Positions 22,091 to 34,513 are shown, counted from the stretch's first letter. The stretch: 64,000 nt of DNA from Gnetum montanum (GCA_015680685.1 MNCI01004978.1:54726-118725), one strand, 5' to 3'. Notes: generated by a model not told the origin, from the letters alone. Made by a program: numbers and translations.

Positions 22091-24700
22091 AATCTTCTCT
22101 ATCCTCCAACACTTATGGCAATGGTGGTTGAGGCTAAGGTGATGATTTCATCTATCCTGCTATAGTTGTTGCTTCAGGTGGAAGGTAAAAGGCATCCAGT
22201 AATGCCTTCATCTTCTCCTCCTCACTTCATGGATTGTACATAGTCCATGTGGCTTTGCCAATGTGGGCTAGTGTGGGGATGTCCTACAAATAAGACATTG
22301 TTGGTAAAAACTCCTTAACTTTGACAAATCATGCTATGAATTATTTACATTCAACATCGAACATCTTGATAAGGTTTTGTAGTTCATGATAGTCATTCAT
22401 CCTTCTAAGTAGGTTCTTAGTAATCGATCACTAGTCTACAAATTAGCTCTTGAAAACTTCAAGCTCTACATTAGCTATTTCTAGCTTTTTTTTTATGTCT
22501 TTATAATGCTTGAACTCAGCCTCATAAAGGAAGTGCGAGCTAGTCACCTGCTTCTCTAACTCTAACCTTGATCTTTTGGCTATTAGCATTGCCAATTTTT
22601 TGTAATAGAGGTTGGCAAGCTCCATGTATTTTGTCATCTCCTCAATTTACAACTACTTTAGATGGATCTAGATTTTGTTGTAGGCATTGAAACCATCAAA
22701 GATTGGTTGTCATACATCACCCCTTTACTAGAGTTGCTAGAGGGTGTTCATCTTCACCTTGGCCAACTAAATCTCTTTCTTATTTATCTCCTTAAGAAGC
22801 CCAACCTAGTCCTTGTAATGATTTTCTACTCATTCAAATTTTAGGATGTCATTCTTCTAGATGACTACCTCAATGGTCATTTTCTAATGAAGGCCATAGA
22901 CTTTCTCCATTGAGAGATTGTGGTTCTCTACTACCAACCTCCTTAGATCCATGTTCACCTTGGCGAGCTACTCCTACTACTATCTCACAAATTCAACCAT
23001 CTAGTATTTTTGCTCCTTAACATAATGTGGGTAGTGAATATCTCTAGTTAGAGTTAGGTTCTCCTTGTAGACTTACAAAAAGTCCTTATTGATGTTAAAG
23101 GCAAGATCCTTTGATAAGGATGCATCAAATACCACCATATCCTTCATATTCTTAACCTCTTTTAATTTTTTTTCAAGCTATAGGAAAGCTTCATCCTATG
23201 TAATGGCTTAGTTGAGAACAATAGGATTGGCCAAGTAGGCTCTCAATTCCACAACTTCAGTAGCCAACCATTGATTTTCAGTTTTGGTTACCTCAAGTTG
23301 GACATTTGATATGATGAGCTTACCCTTGGTCTCCAACAACTTTCATTGGGTACCTATGATTCCTTCCAAAAGATCAAAGATATCTAGAAGTGGTTGCCTA
23401 GTTCCCACTAGTCAATTCAACACTTCCTTCTATTGGGTTGTGCCTAGCCTCCTAATCCCTACTTCTATAGATGCTTGCATGTCTTTGAGTGTATCAATGT
23501 CTAGCATGGTTCCCATAAGAGTGTTTAGAGCCTCTACTACTTAATTGACCATTACATCCACTATTGTTTCCTATCTATGGTGTTGTATCACTAGGACAAT
23601 TACCTCCTCGCCCTCCTCTAGGTGCACTAAGAAAGTAATGGCATTCCTAGAGATCTCTATGAATTGATGTTGTCTAGAAACGAACATCATCACTTCTTGA
23701 ACATTCAAATTCAATATTGCAAGTGCCTGCATCTGTTGTCTCAAAAATAGTAGCATAGTCTCTTCCAACTAGCTGATTATTTGGGTTACTTTTTTGAGGT
23801 AGTTAAACACTAGTCGATAGATTGATGGCTCTCCACTTCATTACTGCACAAGCCTTCAACATTGTCTCTCTAGTAGAAGGTGGTGGTGGTTGCTCCTCTT
23901 CAGGTAGCTTGGTAGATGCCTTTTCTTTCATCATCTTCTATGAAGATGTGGCAAGAGCATGAAGAAGCATGTCATTCACATAATGGACTATTCTTCCTCT
24001 TTTGTAGAGTTTCTTGATTAGGCATGGAAAGGGAAGTGTCTTCCTCCCTTGCTTATTCTCTTTAAATCATTTTTCAATTTCTAAGAAGATGAGCTTGAGG
24101 AGGTTGATAGGGATTTTTTTGCTTAGAGTGGCACATGCATGGGTAGAGAAGGTTGTGACTTTACTTGACCTCAGTATTGGGTTTAGGGGATAGGATTCAA
24201 TCTTAAAGTAGGCCCTCTCTACTTTGGTGAGTGCATCGTACTCCTTACAGTCCACTCTATAGCACTGTTGGATCCATTCCTTTTTAACATTGGGATTTGC
24301 TTATGTAGGAATCTCCACTAATATTTTCCTAGTGTTAAGTAATTTGAGGGCCTCTGCAATGGCCTTAACTGAATAGGACATGATGATGATCTTAATTTTC
24401 ATGGTCACATCTACCTATCAATTATTCTAGAAGAGATAAGTCTCTCCCATGTACTACTCCCCACTGGAAGTGAGGATGGACCACATGGAAGATCCTTACA
24501 GTTGTGTCTTAACCTCTTCTAGTTCTAGGTCCAAGAAGGGGCCAAAGTTACGTTCTTAAAGAATGATACTTTAGACCTCCTTAGAATGGATTTGCTTTAG
24601 GTAGGCCTTAGTTCAAGTAAGTTCTAGATTTGGTCCAAGTCTTGGCACCTCATCTTGCCTAGACTATCCTATTTCTATGATGGGAATATGATGAATAGAT
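22090..24700 (-). pseudogene. Decayed coiled-coil reading frame upstream of the F1 3' LTR
   Basis: In sense (right to left) a long frame with stops begins near 24700. A globular-looking part at about 24067-24255 includes CATLSKKIPINLLKLIFLEI and then LPFPCL. This resembles the pattern of plant-transposon ORF proteins found with Athila-type elements (INLxKLIFxEI...LPFPxLI), recognised by eye only. It continues into Lys/Glu/Leu-rich heptad-like sequence, for example 22443-22637 (LELEKQVTSSHFLYEAEFKH) and about 22900-23300. No RT, protease or integrase motif is present. It lies between the repeat R1 and the 3' LTR, the position of extra 3' ORFs in some gypsy elements. Function unknown. Confidence 0.45.
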
Positions 24701-25434
24701 TCTATAGCTACTGAAAAATTTAGTTGTTAGAAAATTAAAAATCCCAACATAGCAGCTTTAACCCTGAATACCCAAGGCCTCCAAAAAATGAGATTCAGGA
24801 TTCCTTGGACAGTCCAACAAATCACCCAAGGACTTAGAGGAGGGAAAATGAGATTGTAAAAATAAAAATGCAAAAGATTACAAATCTAGAAAAATAAAAG
24901 TAAATGCATATTGCACAAAAAAAATGTGCCTGGGAGCAAGGGGTTCACTTTGGTGGGGGCTTGGAATTCATTGCTTCACAACTCCTAATGCTTTTAAACT
25001 CTTTTTGCTCCATGCATGAGATCTACAGGGGGTGTTATAGAAGGGTGCAATAATTGCTATTTGGGGTGGGGGGTGTCTAACAATTGCTATGGGGGAGGGG
25101 GATAACAATTGTCCAAAATGGGGGTTCCACACTAGGAGTTGAAGAGGCTTTGTATGTGTTCAAAGCTTCTTGAATGCAAAAATGCTTGCCAAAAATGCAA
25201 AAGTGTGTGAGTGCAAAGGGGTTTAAATCTTGAAATCAGGTTTGGAGTTGGTTTATATAGTATTTTTTCCTTAATTTTGTTGCAAATTGGATATAATTTG
25301 GTTACAAATTAGTTACAAATTTTGGCTATGTTTTAGATGGGATAGGTGCCAAAATATGGGGGGTTACCATATATAGTAAGTGTCAAACCCCATGGCCATT
25401 CCATTTACTATAAATAGTAATGGAGGAACACCTT

Positions 25435-25705
25435 CTATGTTGGAGGTAGATTTCCCATGCTAAGCCTTCTGCCATCCTTGTTAAAGTGGTTGATCAACCT
25501 TGAAGTCATTGGAGTGTTGAAATCTTAGTTAGGTTGCTTCCACACTGGGGCATGCAGTTTTCATATTGGGACTAAAGCCTCCACACTAAGAGAAAAATTC
25601 CATGCTAAGGGGGAAAGGTTTCCACAATGTGCATGCAGTCTCCATGCTAGGGGTGAAGTTTTCATGTTGAGGAGGAAGCCCTCACCCCTCCACGTTGGGG
25701 GTACA
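25435..25705. repeat. Cluster of TCCAYRYTRRGG motifs in R1
   Basis: At least eight variants (ttccacactgggg, ctccacactaag, ttccatgctaaggg, tccatgctagggg, tccacgttggggg and others) occur at irregular 20-40 bp spacing. Single variants recur near 25120, 28385 and 28590. Confidence 0.6.
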
Positions 25706-25719
25706 TGAGATTAAACCTT

Positions 25720-25965
25720 CTACAAGTGTTTTTTCGTGTAGAAAAATATATACCAATAATAAAAACCCATCAAATTACCATTTTTCGCATTCCAAAAGGC
25801 ATTTTTGATCCTCCCAAGACCAAATATAGATACTAGATGACTCTTTTCACTTGGGGAATGAGGCTTTAGCCACTTATGAGGCATTTTTAGACCTAAAGTA
25901 TGAAATATGTGAGATTGCCCATCATGGGTTATAATCTTAACATTTACAACAAATTTTTGCCTCAT
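25720..25965 (-). pseudogene. Short conserved frame within R1
   Basis: 81 codons on the - strand. Its centre (MPHKWLKPHSPSEKSHLVSI, then FWNAKNGNLMGF) is matched in the same frame by the frame at 57554-57769 in R2 (IPHEWSKTHFPSQKCHVLSI, then FRNAKNGNLVGF). Frame conservation between two decayed copies could reflect past coding or merely sequence similarity without indels. No known domain recognised. Confidence 0.35.
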
Positions 25966-26990
25966 GTTTCATGGGGTGAAGGCTACAAGATGAAAATTAA
26001 TTATAACATGAAAATTTTTGTGGTGTTTTAATGGTCCCTCTTTGTTAGTGTCTGGAGGATTGATTCGAGAGGCACCGACAAAGAATACAAAACACCACCA
26101 CAAATCCACCATTGATGTTCTCTCTTCGTGCTTGATTTGGTCATGTCAAACCATGCCAAAGAGTTCTTGTTATGATGGGATAAGGCTATGATGAGATGAT
26201 GATAATGATCATAGGGAGATGGTCGCAAAGGCTAATAATGCATTCCAAATGTTGACATCATGGCTATAGCATGGTACTAACATGTTTTGAAGTGTTGGTC
26301 ACTTGGCAAATGCATTTGAGAATCCAATTACTTCACTCCAAGATTTCTTTAGCCATTGGGATTTGAGGCTTCATTGGCTATTCCTTTTCTTGGCAATTTT
26401 CTTTTCCCCTTTTTTTTGATGTGATGAAACATTCATTGGGTTTCTTTGCCAAGGCTAGTTTGACATAGTTTTCGCATTAAGTGAGTTGTATTACACCTAT
26501 GGACTTGAGGGTTATCCCATCAAATGAGATGTGTTACACTTGATGGACTTAATGGTTTCCCATTGAATGAGCTATGTTACATTTAAGTGGACTTGAGGAT
26601 GGAGTGTGATGAAGAGATGTCATAAGGCTATGATGTATGAGTGTTAAATATTAGTCAACATTGCTACTCAAGGTATGGAAGGTCATAATGAGGCTATGGA
26701 GCCAAGCTTAAGGAGTGGTGTTAGATGGAGGTTAATGGTACAAGAACTCTTGACATAGAAAGATAAACTCACCAAATCTTATACATCAAGGTTACATGGT
26801 GACTTGCTACTGTAATGAGTTGCACCCTTGCAATAGCTTGAGACTTCATCCTACAAACACAACTCCAAGAGGACCAGAAAACCAAGTAAAAAAAACATGT
26901 TATAACATTATAATGCATATATATGCCACATAAAATGATAAAACCAAGATACCCAGGTTACCAATGGAGCCATTTTAATGCCATGGCAAG

Positions 26991-27106
26991 CCATGACACT
27001 AGTTTAAGACCCTAGTAGGCCATGATGTCAATTTAAGGTCATAGTTGACCATGGTGCTAGTTTAAGATCATAGCAGACCATATCACCAATTTAAGGCCTC
27101 GAAAAG
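26991..27106. repeat. 29-bp tandem repeat, four copies
   Basis: Units start at 26991, 27020, 27049 and 27078, each exactly 29 bp, with the pattern CCATGRYRYYARTTTAAG followed by a variable 11 bases. A partial unit precedes the first. Two units are visible in R2 near 56420-56470. Confidence 0.85.
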
Positions 27107-28689
27107 TCATAGAAAGATATTCCTTTGTCATCCAAAGATTTCATGCAAGCTCTTTTTTTATAGGTCATCAACATTGCCAACATCAGTCATTCATTGCAAC
27201 CTTTCAACAATGATAAACAACAATACAAGCAAACATGTGAGTGCTAGAAATAATCAATTCTATGTGATGGCTTCAATGTTGCATAGCAAGGGTTTGATGA
27301 GGTCATGAGTAGGCTTAAGTTTTGGTGAGGAACTTGGTTTCATATGTTTTCTCCTTACCAACATGGGAATTTCAACTAAGGAATCCTCTGTGATGTTTCT
27401 AGTTTCAAGCTCAATGGTCATTGGTCTACATTAGGGTGTTATGGCTATATAGTGTAATGGCTTTAAGGCTCAATGTTTGGGTACATCACAAGAGGGGTTT
27501 ATTAAGGCTTTAAGGTAAACTAATCTACTTCTAGGTACTCATACTTTTAATCTTACATGTCAACCAAAAGCATATTAAGTGGCACCTAGGTAAAAGTGAA
27601 TAAACAATGCTAAAATGTTATAAAATAATGCAAATACATGCTGCTCTAATGTAAAAAAGGTCATTCAAACCTATAAATAGAGTAACAACAAGCAAACAAA
27701 GTGCAATAAGGGCCAAATAAAGATCAAATGAAAGGAAGTACAAGAAATAAGGCTACAAATGATCAACAATGGTCATAGTTTTGCCAATTGAGGCCATAGT
27801 GGCCCATGATGTCAATTTTAGGCCTTAGAAGGCCATGGTCACACGGTATCAAATAGTGGTTAGGGAAGGTCAAACCCCACTATTTAATACTAATCAAAGG
27901 CTAAAAAGAGGCAAATAAGGCTATAATAAGAGAAACTAAAGAACATATAAGGCTATGTAAAGGCCATGCTAGGTTAAGAAGATCAATAATGCAATACAAG
28001 GTCAAAAATAAGTCAAAATGTCATGTAATAAGATCAAATCAAGAAAAATAGGCTACATATGGTGAAATTTGGATAATATAGATTTAAATGGGTTAGATTT
28101 TACTAGTTTTAGACTATAGCAAGCCATGGTTTAAGGCTACAAGGCTATTAGGTGAGTTTGGACATTAGTTAGGGTTGTTTCTAGGATGTTTAGACCTAAA
28201 AATCAAGAGTTTTGAGGCTTCCATGATGGTTCCCCCTATTTTCATGCTAGCCAACATGGAAGAAGGGACCCTCAGTGTGAAAACCAAGTATGTTTTGGGG
28301 CATCTGGGGTTTTCCAAAAGTAGCATAGGACCAAATCTGTCAAAATTAGGCAATATAAAGGTTGGTAAAGGTCAAAAAGTAGGTTTTGAAACTTTCTTCT
28401 AATTTCCATGCTAGCCAACTTGGAAGGAAGGGGGCTTAGTATGGATAACCTAAATCCAAGTCAAAATAGGATCAAACAAAGTCAAACTATTAGCTAGAAT
28501 GTAGATCTAGTAGTTGTGCATTCCCTTGCTTTCTTTTGAGGACATTTGAGTTAGTTTTGAGTGCCAAAATAAGTTGAAATTACTTCCCCCTTCCTCCACA
28601 CTGAGCATAGCATCCCTAAGATGAAATAATGGGGGACACTTATTCCATGATTTTGGGGAGGTTTGGGAGTGCATCAACTAGGTTTCTAG

Positions 28690-29459
28690 GTCCCTAGGGC
28701 TGTAGATCATGATTTTCCTTGTTAAAAGTTTTCAATGAGAACCTTCTTAAAATCCTCCCACATCTTGAATGTTCTATTAAATGTCCCAAATTACATTTCT
28801 TGATTTATGTCAAGTCACAAATTTTGTGTAAATTTTTCCAAAAATTAGAAAGCAATGTTAACTTGATACTCCTCCAAGTATTTGTGCATCTTTAAGAATC
28901 TTCTCATTTCATAGAGAAATGTATCAATAATTTTATCATCACAACTACCATTGTAGAATCTTAATTCCTAAGCACAAAACTTGGATGTGGATCATCCTAA
29001 CTCATATGCAACTACTTTCTCTTTTATAGTCATTTGATTCTTCAAATTCTTATTTTTAGCTTCTAGGTGTATCACCCTAGCTATAAGGTCTTTCATGTAG
29101 ACTTGTATATCATTAACATCTCCATTTACTCCATGAGATTTCAAATCATAGAGTTTTAGAAAATAGAAAGTTTATGTTTATTTCCACAATGTCCTTGACC
29201 ATCCTTTCTCACTTAGTACTAGGCAAGAGAGAAAGAATTAAAAATTAACTTTCAATAGATAGCTCAATAGCTTTGGGATTTTATTGAAGAATTCATTAAT
29301 ATCCATATCATCATGAATATCCACATCTTTGACCTCATGTATATCATCATCCATGTTCTTATCCTTGTGTACTAGTGTAGGGATTGCACCACAATAGATC
29401 CCAATAAGACCTAATCCACAACTTCCAAGAAGATTTAGCTTAGAAAGTAAGAACAACAT
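28690..29459 (-). pseudogene. gag: Ty3/gypsy gag fragment, decayed
   Basis: In sense from 29459 a first frame of 73 codons (29238-29459) is followed by a coiled-coil-like stretch (MKDLIARVIHLEAKNKNLKN, about 29035-29105). Next is a sequence resembling the gypsy capsid domain: FYNGSCDDKIIDTFLYEMRR...FKMWEDFKKVLIE, down to about 28720. The Y-x-G, FL-x-EM and W-x-DF spacing is the usual pattern. Several stops interrupt it. The first frame may be an upstream part or unrelated; it was not recognised. No PBS could be placed. Confidence 0.5.
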
Positions 29460-29469
29460 AATAAAATAG

Positions 29470-30147
29470 AAAAATTCTCCCTTATATTAAGATAATTCTC
29501 AAACTACATATAAAATACAATAATGATGAGGAGCCAAAATCAACTCACAACTCTCCCAAGGATCTTAGAGGCCATACTTGTCCCCTCTCAATCCTCAATT
29601 ACTCATAATGGAGCCCAAGCTCAAGACAAGACACTTATAAGAGATTCTTCTAAGCTCTCTCAAGTGCTCTTCCTTGCCTCTCACTCAACTTCCTTACACA
29701 AGCTCTCCTTCCTCAACTCTCAAAAGCTTTCTCTCCTGCTCATGATCAAGGTTATGCTCTAATTTCTCTTAACAATGGTGAATTACATCAATATTTATAA
29801 GCAACTGAAAGGTAAATGCCCTAGAAACCTTTCCTCAACTCAAATTTAAGTTCTTTAGATGTTTTCCAAGTCTTATCACATTTTCCCTAGTTGTTTTCAT
29901 CTTGCTTTGGTTGTTTCCCAAATTCTAACAAGTGTTTTCAAAAGTTTCCTCATGTGTCTAGGTTGTCTCTGGGTTTGCTAGGAAATCTACTATGAAAGCC
30001 TTACTTTCAAGAGAGATGCCTATTATTTTTTGTAGATGTCTACTCTAGTCTTAAGATGTTTACACTTTAGGTAAGATGTCTTAAGGGAGACACCTACCTT
30101 TCTAGGGAGACGTCCATCCTACAAGTGCCAAAAATAAAAATGCTTGT
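29470..30147. repeat. LTR-like fragment H1
   Basis: Contains a run of AGATGTCT/AGACATCT-type motifs (about 29999-30120) and a TATTTATAAG motif near 29790. Its right end (about 29930-30147) resembles 58800-58948, and both share tgccaaaaataaaaatgc. It is cut at 30147 by the LTR of F2. Orientation and family are unclear. Confidence 0.45.
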
Positions 30148-31034
30148 TGATGATAGGTAGGTACCCCTATGTCCAACCATAGGAATCACAAATGTTCACA
30201 CATGATCTAGTCAAATTCCATGGGTGGGACTAGTTGTGGCATCTAGATTGTTAAGCATTGATCACAAGATGTTGTCTTCCCACTTGGACTAGTGGTAGCT
30301 TTGTCACATATGGTTTAGTCCAAAGTGAGTCATATGATAATTGATGTTATTTGGCCCTGCTCACTCCTAGCGATAAACATAATGGGAAATGAAATTTAGT
30401 CCTAAGTCGAAATAATGATGGTAAGGTAAATCTACTCTAGCCTAGAGCAATTAGTATCTAGTCTTGGTTTACTATACACATCTTGGGCTCATGTAACCAT
30501 TACTAGGATTACCCAACATTATGCTACTATGCAAACTAAGTAATATTTCTACTAGGATTACCAAATGATTACACTTAAAAGCTCAAAACCAATCGTACTC
30601 TTTCTTCTTTGCTAATGAATAAGTAAAGTAGAATACTTGGAAATGTAAATGATTAAACTAAGAAAATAATAATAACTATGCTAACTAAAATAGAAAAATT
30701 AAGTGGATGCTAAAATGATGAAAAATAATCTAGATCTTTATTTCTAGTCATGAACTATGCCCAAGTACACTTCACTCAAATAAAGATTTCATACAACTAC
30801 TCAACATCACACTATGGGCATTCACTCTCTATCGTTAAAAATACAAAACAAAACTGTAAGAATTTACCTAAGGATGGAATGAAACTTTTTCAAATCCATG
30901 CACCCAAGTGTTGTATTTATAAGTTAGCACACATCCCAAAATATGGCATATGAAATGACATAGCTTGTGCTACGATATTAGATCTACAATATCATAGATA
31001 CAATATTGTAGCCTATGAAAATTTGACTTCATCA
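30148..31034 (-). repeat. 3' LTR of element F2
   Basis: 887 bp, tgatgatagg...tcatca. The TATA box is at 30913-30922 (- strand). U3 ends with ATATTAGATCTACAATAT-like palindromes, an eroded form of the GATATC type. The right side reads taccaactaacta, an eroded polypurine-tract complement (31035-31047). Confidence 0.78.
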
Positions 31035-32420
31035 TACCAACTAACTAAAAAATCATCTTCAAGTTAAAACAAAATGAGGTAGAGTTTCTTATAAAATTGA
31101 AAGGTAGATTTCCATGCTTCACTTAACTATATACATGACACTACATGCCACAGTGGTGTGTACAAAAAATGATATAGTTACATGAAAATAAAAAAATAGA
31201 TTTGAAGTGACTCGATGTAGTTCATATTTCAGGTTGTGGTGGCTCTTCCATTAGCTTCTTGCCTTTTTCATCAAGCTTCTAGAAAGTTTCTCCTCTTTTG
31301 TCCTTGTCTTCTTTTTCCATATGTCCTCTCTACTGAGTATGGAACAGAGACTCCTTCAATTCTAACTATTGCATTGACCTATTTATTTCACCAGAATTGG
31401 TATATTTCTCCTAAGTTCCATTCTCCATTGTTGGTTAGTATGGGTCATAATGGAGATGCTTGGAGTTGCATCTTTACAGCTTCCATGTTGTGAAGGTCCT
31501 CCTTCGGGTGGTCTCTTTGGGACCATCTACAATCAACAAGGGTATGAAATTATTACAATGTTTACACCAATTATTAATCTCTTTATCTTACTCATACCCT
31601 TGATTAGATCAAGTTCTTATCATATTATGATTGTAGAGTAAGAAAAATTTGCAAAAAAGAAACCGCTCGGGTATTATATCTTTTAATTACTTATGGCCTA
31701 AAATAGTTGATATGGTCTATTAAGAGTATTATCTAAATCTTTCTAGCCTTAGTTTAATTTATTAACATTGAGATTCTATTATTTCTTTGTACCTACCCTT
31801 TTATAATATCTTCCAAATGTTAACAATCTTTGGCTCAAATTTTAAATTTTTGCTTTTATCACACAATGCACCCTCTCACAACTAAGTTGAATGCTCCATG
31901 ATCAACAAGATTTAAGAATTTTAAAAATTGGGGCTACAAGGATGAAGTTATGGCCCTTGGAAGATAGTGTGTAGGAGTTCTAAAAAAAATAGTAATAACT
32001 CTCTTGTTGTGAAATGAGGAAGAGAAAAATTTCACTAACTTCCACGTGTATATATACTATTTTTATATACGTGGCATCGTAGATACGACATCATAGCTAT
32101 GCCATAATTGTTAAAAATTTCAAATTTTTCATTGATTTCTCTTGGAAAAAATGAGTCAAATGAAATGTCTAGAAGATGTGAAGCTTGCCTATAGGGTCTT
32201 GGACCATGAATGATGCACAGTTCTCAACAATTTGGCATTCAAGATTCATGAAGAAGGAATCTCTAGCAACAAAATTTTATGGTATGGATAAGAAATGGAT
32301 AGTGAATTTCTAATGTACGAATAGATTATTAGATGATATGGGAAGTTCATTAAATGATAAGAGAAGTTTATTAGATGATGTGAAATTTCTTGGCAAGTAT
32401 GAAATAAAAAAGTTATAGAA

Positions 32421-32444
32421 GTGGGTCCTCCCCAAAGCAGGCTC
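32421..32444 (-). other. Conserved non-coding block 2 in F2
   Basis: The 24-bp block starting GAGCCTGCTTTGGGG in sense is identical to 40041-40064 in D and one base different from 12115-12138 in B. In F2 and B the similarity continues upstream (TAGGAGTRGTTATRCAAGGG). Confidence 0.75.
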
Positions 32445-32794
32445 CAGCCCTTAGTGCCCTTGTATAACTACTCCTAAAGTGTCATTAGGTACTCAAGGAG
32501 TTGAATGTAATACATACCTGTCTAGCAAAATACACATGTTAGAATTACCAAATTGAAAAAAGTAATGCTATATTATATAAAACCACAATTTATGATTAAC
32601 TATACAGTGAGATGAGATGGACTATAGAAGGGATTACTAGAATTAGGATGTGAGGTACCTTACCATAACCATAATGAATCCTTGTGTGTTATTAATAGTT
32701 AAAGTAATCATTAGTCCTTATTTTCAAGATTCAAACCAAGTCCAAACAACTTTCCAATTACATCACATTGTTTCATCTCTTAGATTTACAACCA

Positions 32795-33250
32795 TAAGAC
32801 TACCACTATTGCAAAGAGTATTACCACTTTGCATATTATCCAAGGGAGAAGTTTATTCATTGCACTTTTTAAATTTTTTAGATTCCTAAGAAGTTGCCTA
32901 CCTTCAAGCATGGGTAACATGCCTTTCTAGTGGGATCCCCAAAAATATATTCCTGTGCATTTATTTTATTTTTAACTGTGTCAGCCTTACTAAAGGACTA
33001 CCTTCAAGCATGGGTAACATGTCTTTCTAGTAACATGATAAAGAGTACTACCACTTGGTGTATTGTCCAAGGAAGGATTTTATTCATTGCACTTTTTATT
33101 TTCTAGATTCTTGAGAAGCTACCTACCTTCAAGTATGGGTAACATGTCTTTCTAATGAGACCCCTATAAATTTATTCTTGTGCATTTATTTTATTTTTAA
33201 CTATGTCAACCTTACTAGAGGACTACCTTCAAGCATGGGTAACATGTCTT
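32795..33250 (-). repeat. 225-bp duplication with internal 100-bp spacing in F2
   Basis: The motif ctaccttcaagyatgggtaa begins at 32898, 32998, 33123 and 33223. The intervals 100, 125 and 100 show a 225-bp unit, each with two motif copies. In sense the motif is block 1 (aaagacatgttacccatg), present once in B. Confidence 0.8.
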
Positions 33251-33469
33251 TTTAGTGAGATGGTAAGATAGCACTTATTATACTCTTACTCCTATTTTTC
33301 ATTAGATCTACAATGATAGAATATAGCCTAAGCAATAGGATAGAACTCACGTAAGTAATCCAATAAAATCCACAAATCGCCTTAATGTCACACCCTTTGC
33401 ATTTCCACCTCGTTCTTTGCCCTTTAGTCCAGGCATAATGTATGGATCATTGAACTTAGAAGGATGGTA
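33251..33469. other. Rest of F2 body before the copia-type LTR
   Basis: No further feature seen; ends in tggta (33465-33469), a candidate TSD of element G whose partner is not in view. Confidence 0.3.
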
Positions 33470-34496
33470 TGAATAAGTTCCCCAAATTGAACCTTTATAA
33501 AACAAAGAACACAAAAAAATTTACACGGTTTTCCAAATTGGGTACTTCACACTTGGAGGGTAGATTGCAATCACACCTCTAGACTTTATTGCTCTCAAAA
33601 TGTGGTTGAAGGGTTCACACCTTGTACAGTCTTCAAGCCTCACTCTGAAGTGTTATACTACAACACTAATCACTCAATCCTACAAGGTTCCATTAGGCTT
33701 GGAAATGTGATTTCAATTTTTCACAACCTTTACAATCTTGAGCTCCACACCATAGTGTTATACTAAAACACCAATAACTTAGTCCCATAGGATTCCAACA
33801 AGCTCAAGCATATCAACCTTGTGGGGTAACAAGAGAACAACAATTACAAGGAAAGATTGCAACTCAACTTGCTGATCCTTGCACAATTACATAAAACACA
33901 CTTTACAATGCCAAAATGATAAGACAATAAAGAGTAACAAATAATTCAATGATTACAAATGATTGTACAATGAATACAACAAAGCTTGCATTTTTCCCAA
34001 TGCACATCTAGTCTTCTTATAGCTATCATGTTGCTAAATCCTTCTTGAACTCATGTAACAACTAGTTAATGGTCATGGAAGATGTCTTTCTTATGCCTAA
34101 GATGTCTCTCTGAGTTTGCCTCCAAATTTGGAAAGACATCTCTATTTCTTGAAAGACATCTTTTTGAAGTCTCTACTCTAGAAGATGTCTTTGTCTTGTG
34201 GAAGATATATTTTTAGACTTGGTCTACAATCTATAAAGACATATTTATCTGAGAAAGATGTCATTTTATTTCTGAAGACATCTTTTCTTGAGTTCACTCC
34301 AAATCTGCCAAGACATTTGCTACTTTCCAAAAATATCTTTGTTTACTTTCCCTTGCATGATGAATGCATTGTTCCTTTTCCACAACCATGCTCAATCCAA
34401 GTTCTTATCTTACAAGCACAACAACTACACACACATACAAACAAACTTGTTTTCCATTTTTCTTAATGTTTTGACTTACCAAAACTAGAAGGTTCA
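33470..34496 (-). repeat. 3' LTR of copia-type element G
   Basis: About 1027 bp. In sense it runs TGAACC...TTATTCA and is preceded by the tract AAAAAGGGGGAGATTA, typical of copia elements (34497-34513 on +). It holds many AGATGTCT/AGACATCT motifs (about 34078-34320). The left edge abuts F2 sequence. The second LTR was not found in the window. Confidence 0.65.
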
Positions 34497-34513
34497 TAAT
34501 CTCCCCCTTTTTG
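34497..34513 (-). other. Polypurine tract of element G
   Basis: The + strand reads taatctccccctttttg; the complement is an A-rich/G5 tract ending in GAGATTA beside the 3' LTR. Confidence 0.7.

Larger units (their letters stand above)
24718..28580 (-). repeat. Long dispersed repeat R1 (LTR-like), inverted relative to R2
   Basis: Matches the reverse complement of 56100-58795 over most of its length, by eye clearly above 70% in the best parts (for example 26590-26960 against 56500-56830). On the - strand it has a TATA-like ctatataaacc near 25260, with the conserved frame 25720-25965 upstream of it. The proposed left edge reads tgttagaaaa on +, and the sense end is thus TTTTCTAACA, like an LTR end. 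About 27110-27770 has no counterpart in R2. The right edge is uncertain. It may be a solo LTR or part of a large element. Confidence 0.6.
30148..33469 (-). mobile_element. Element F2: 3' part of a TGATGAG-family non-autonomous element
   Basis: The 3' LTR (30148-31034) is followed by a decayed polypurine tract and about 2.4 kb of non-coding sequence that shares ordered blocks with B and D. No gag, protease or RT motif is visible before it is interrupted by the copia-type LTR at 33470. The 5' LTR is not in view. The left junction interrupts H1; a TSD cannot be confirmed. Confidence 0.7.

Noticed and set aside
29523-29762. 79-codon Ser/Leu-rich + frame
   Set aside because: Lies in an LTR-like segment; no conservation in the related segment at 58800.
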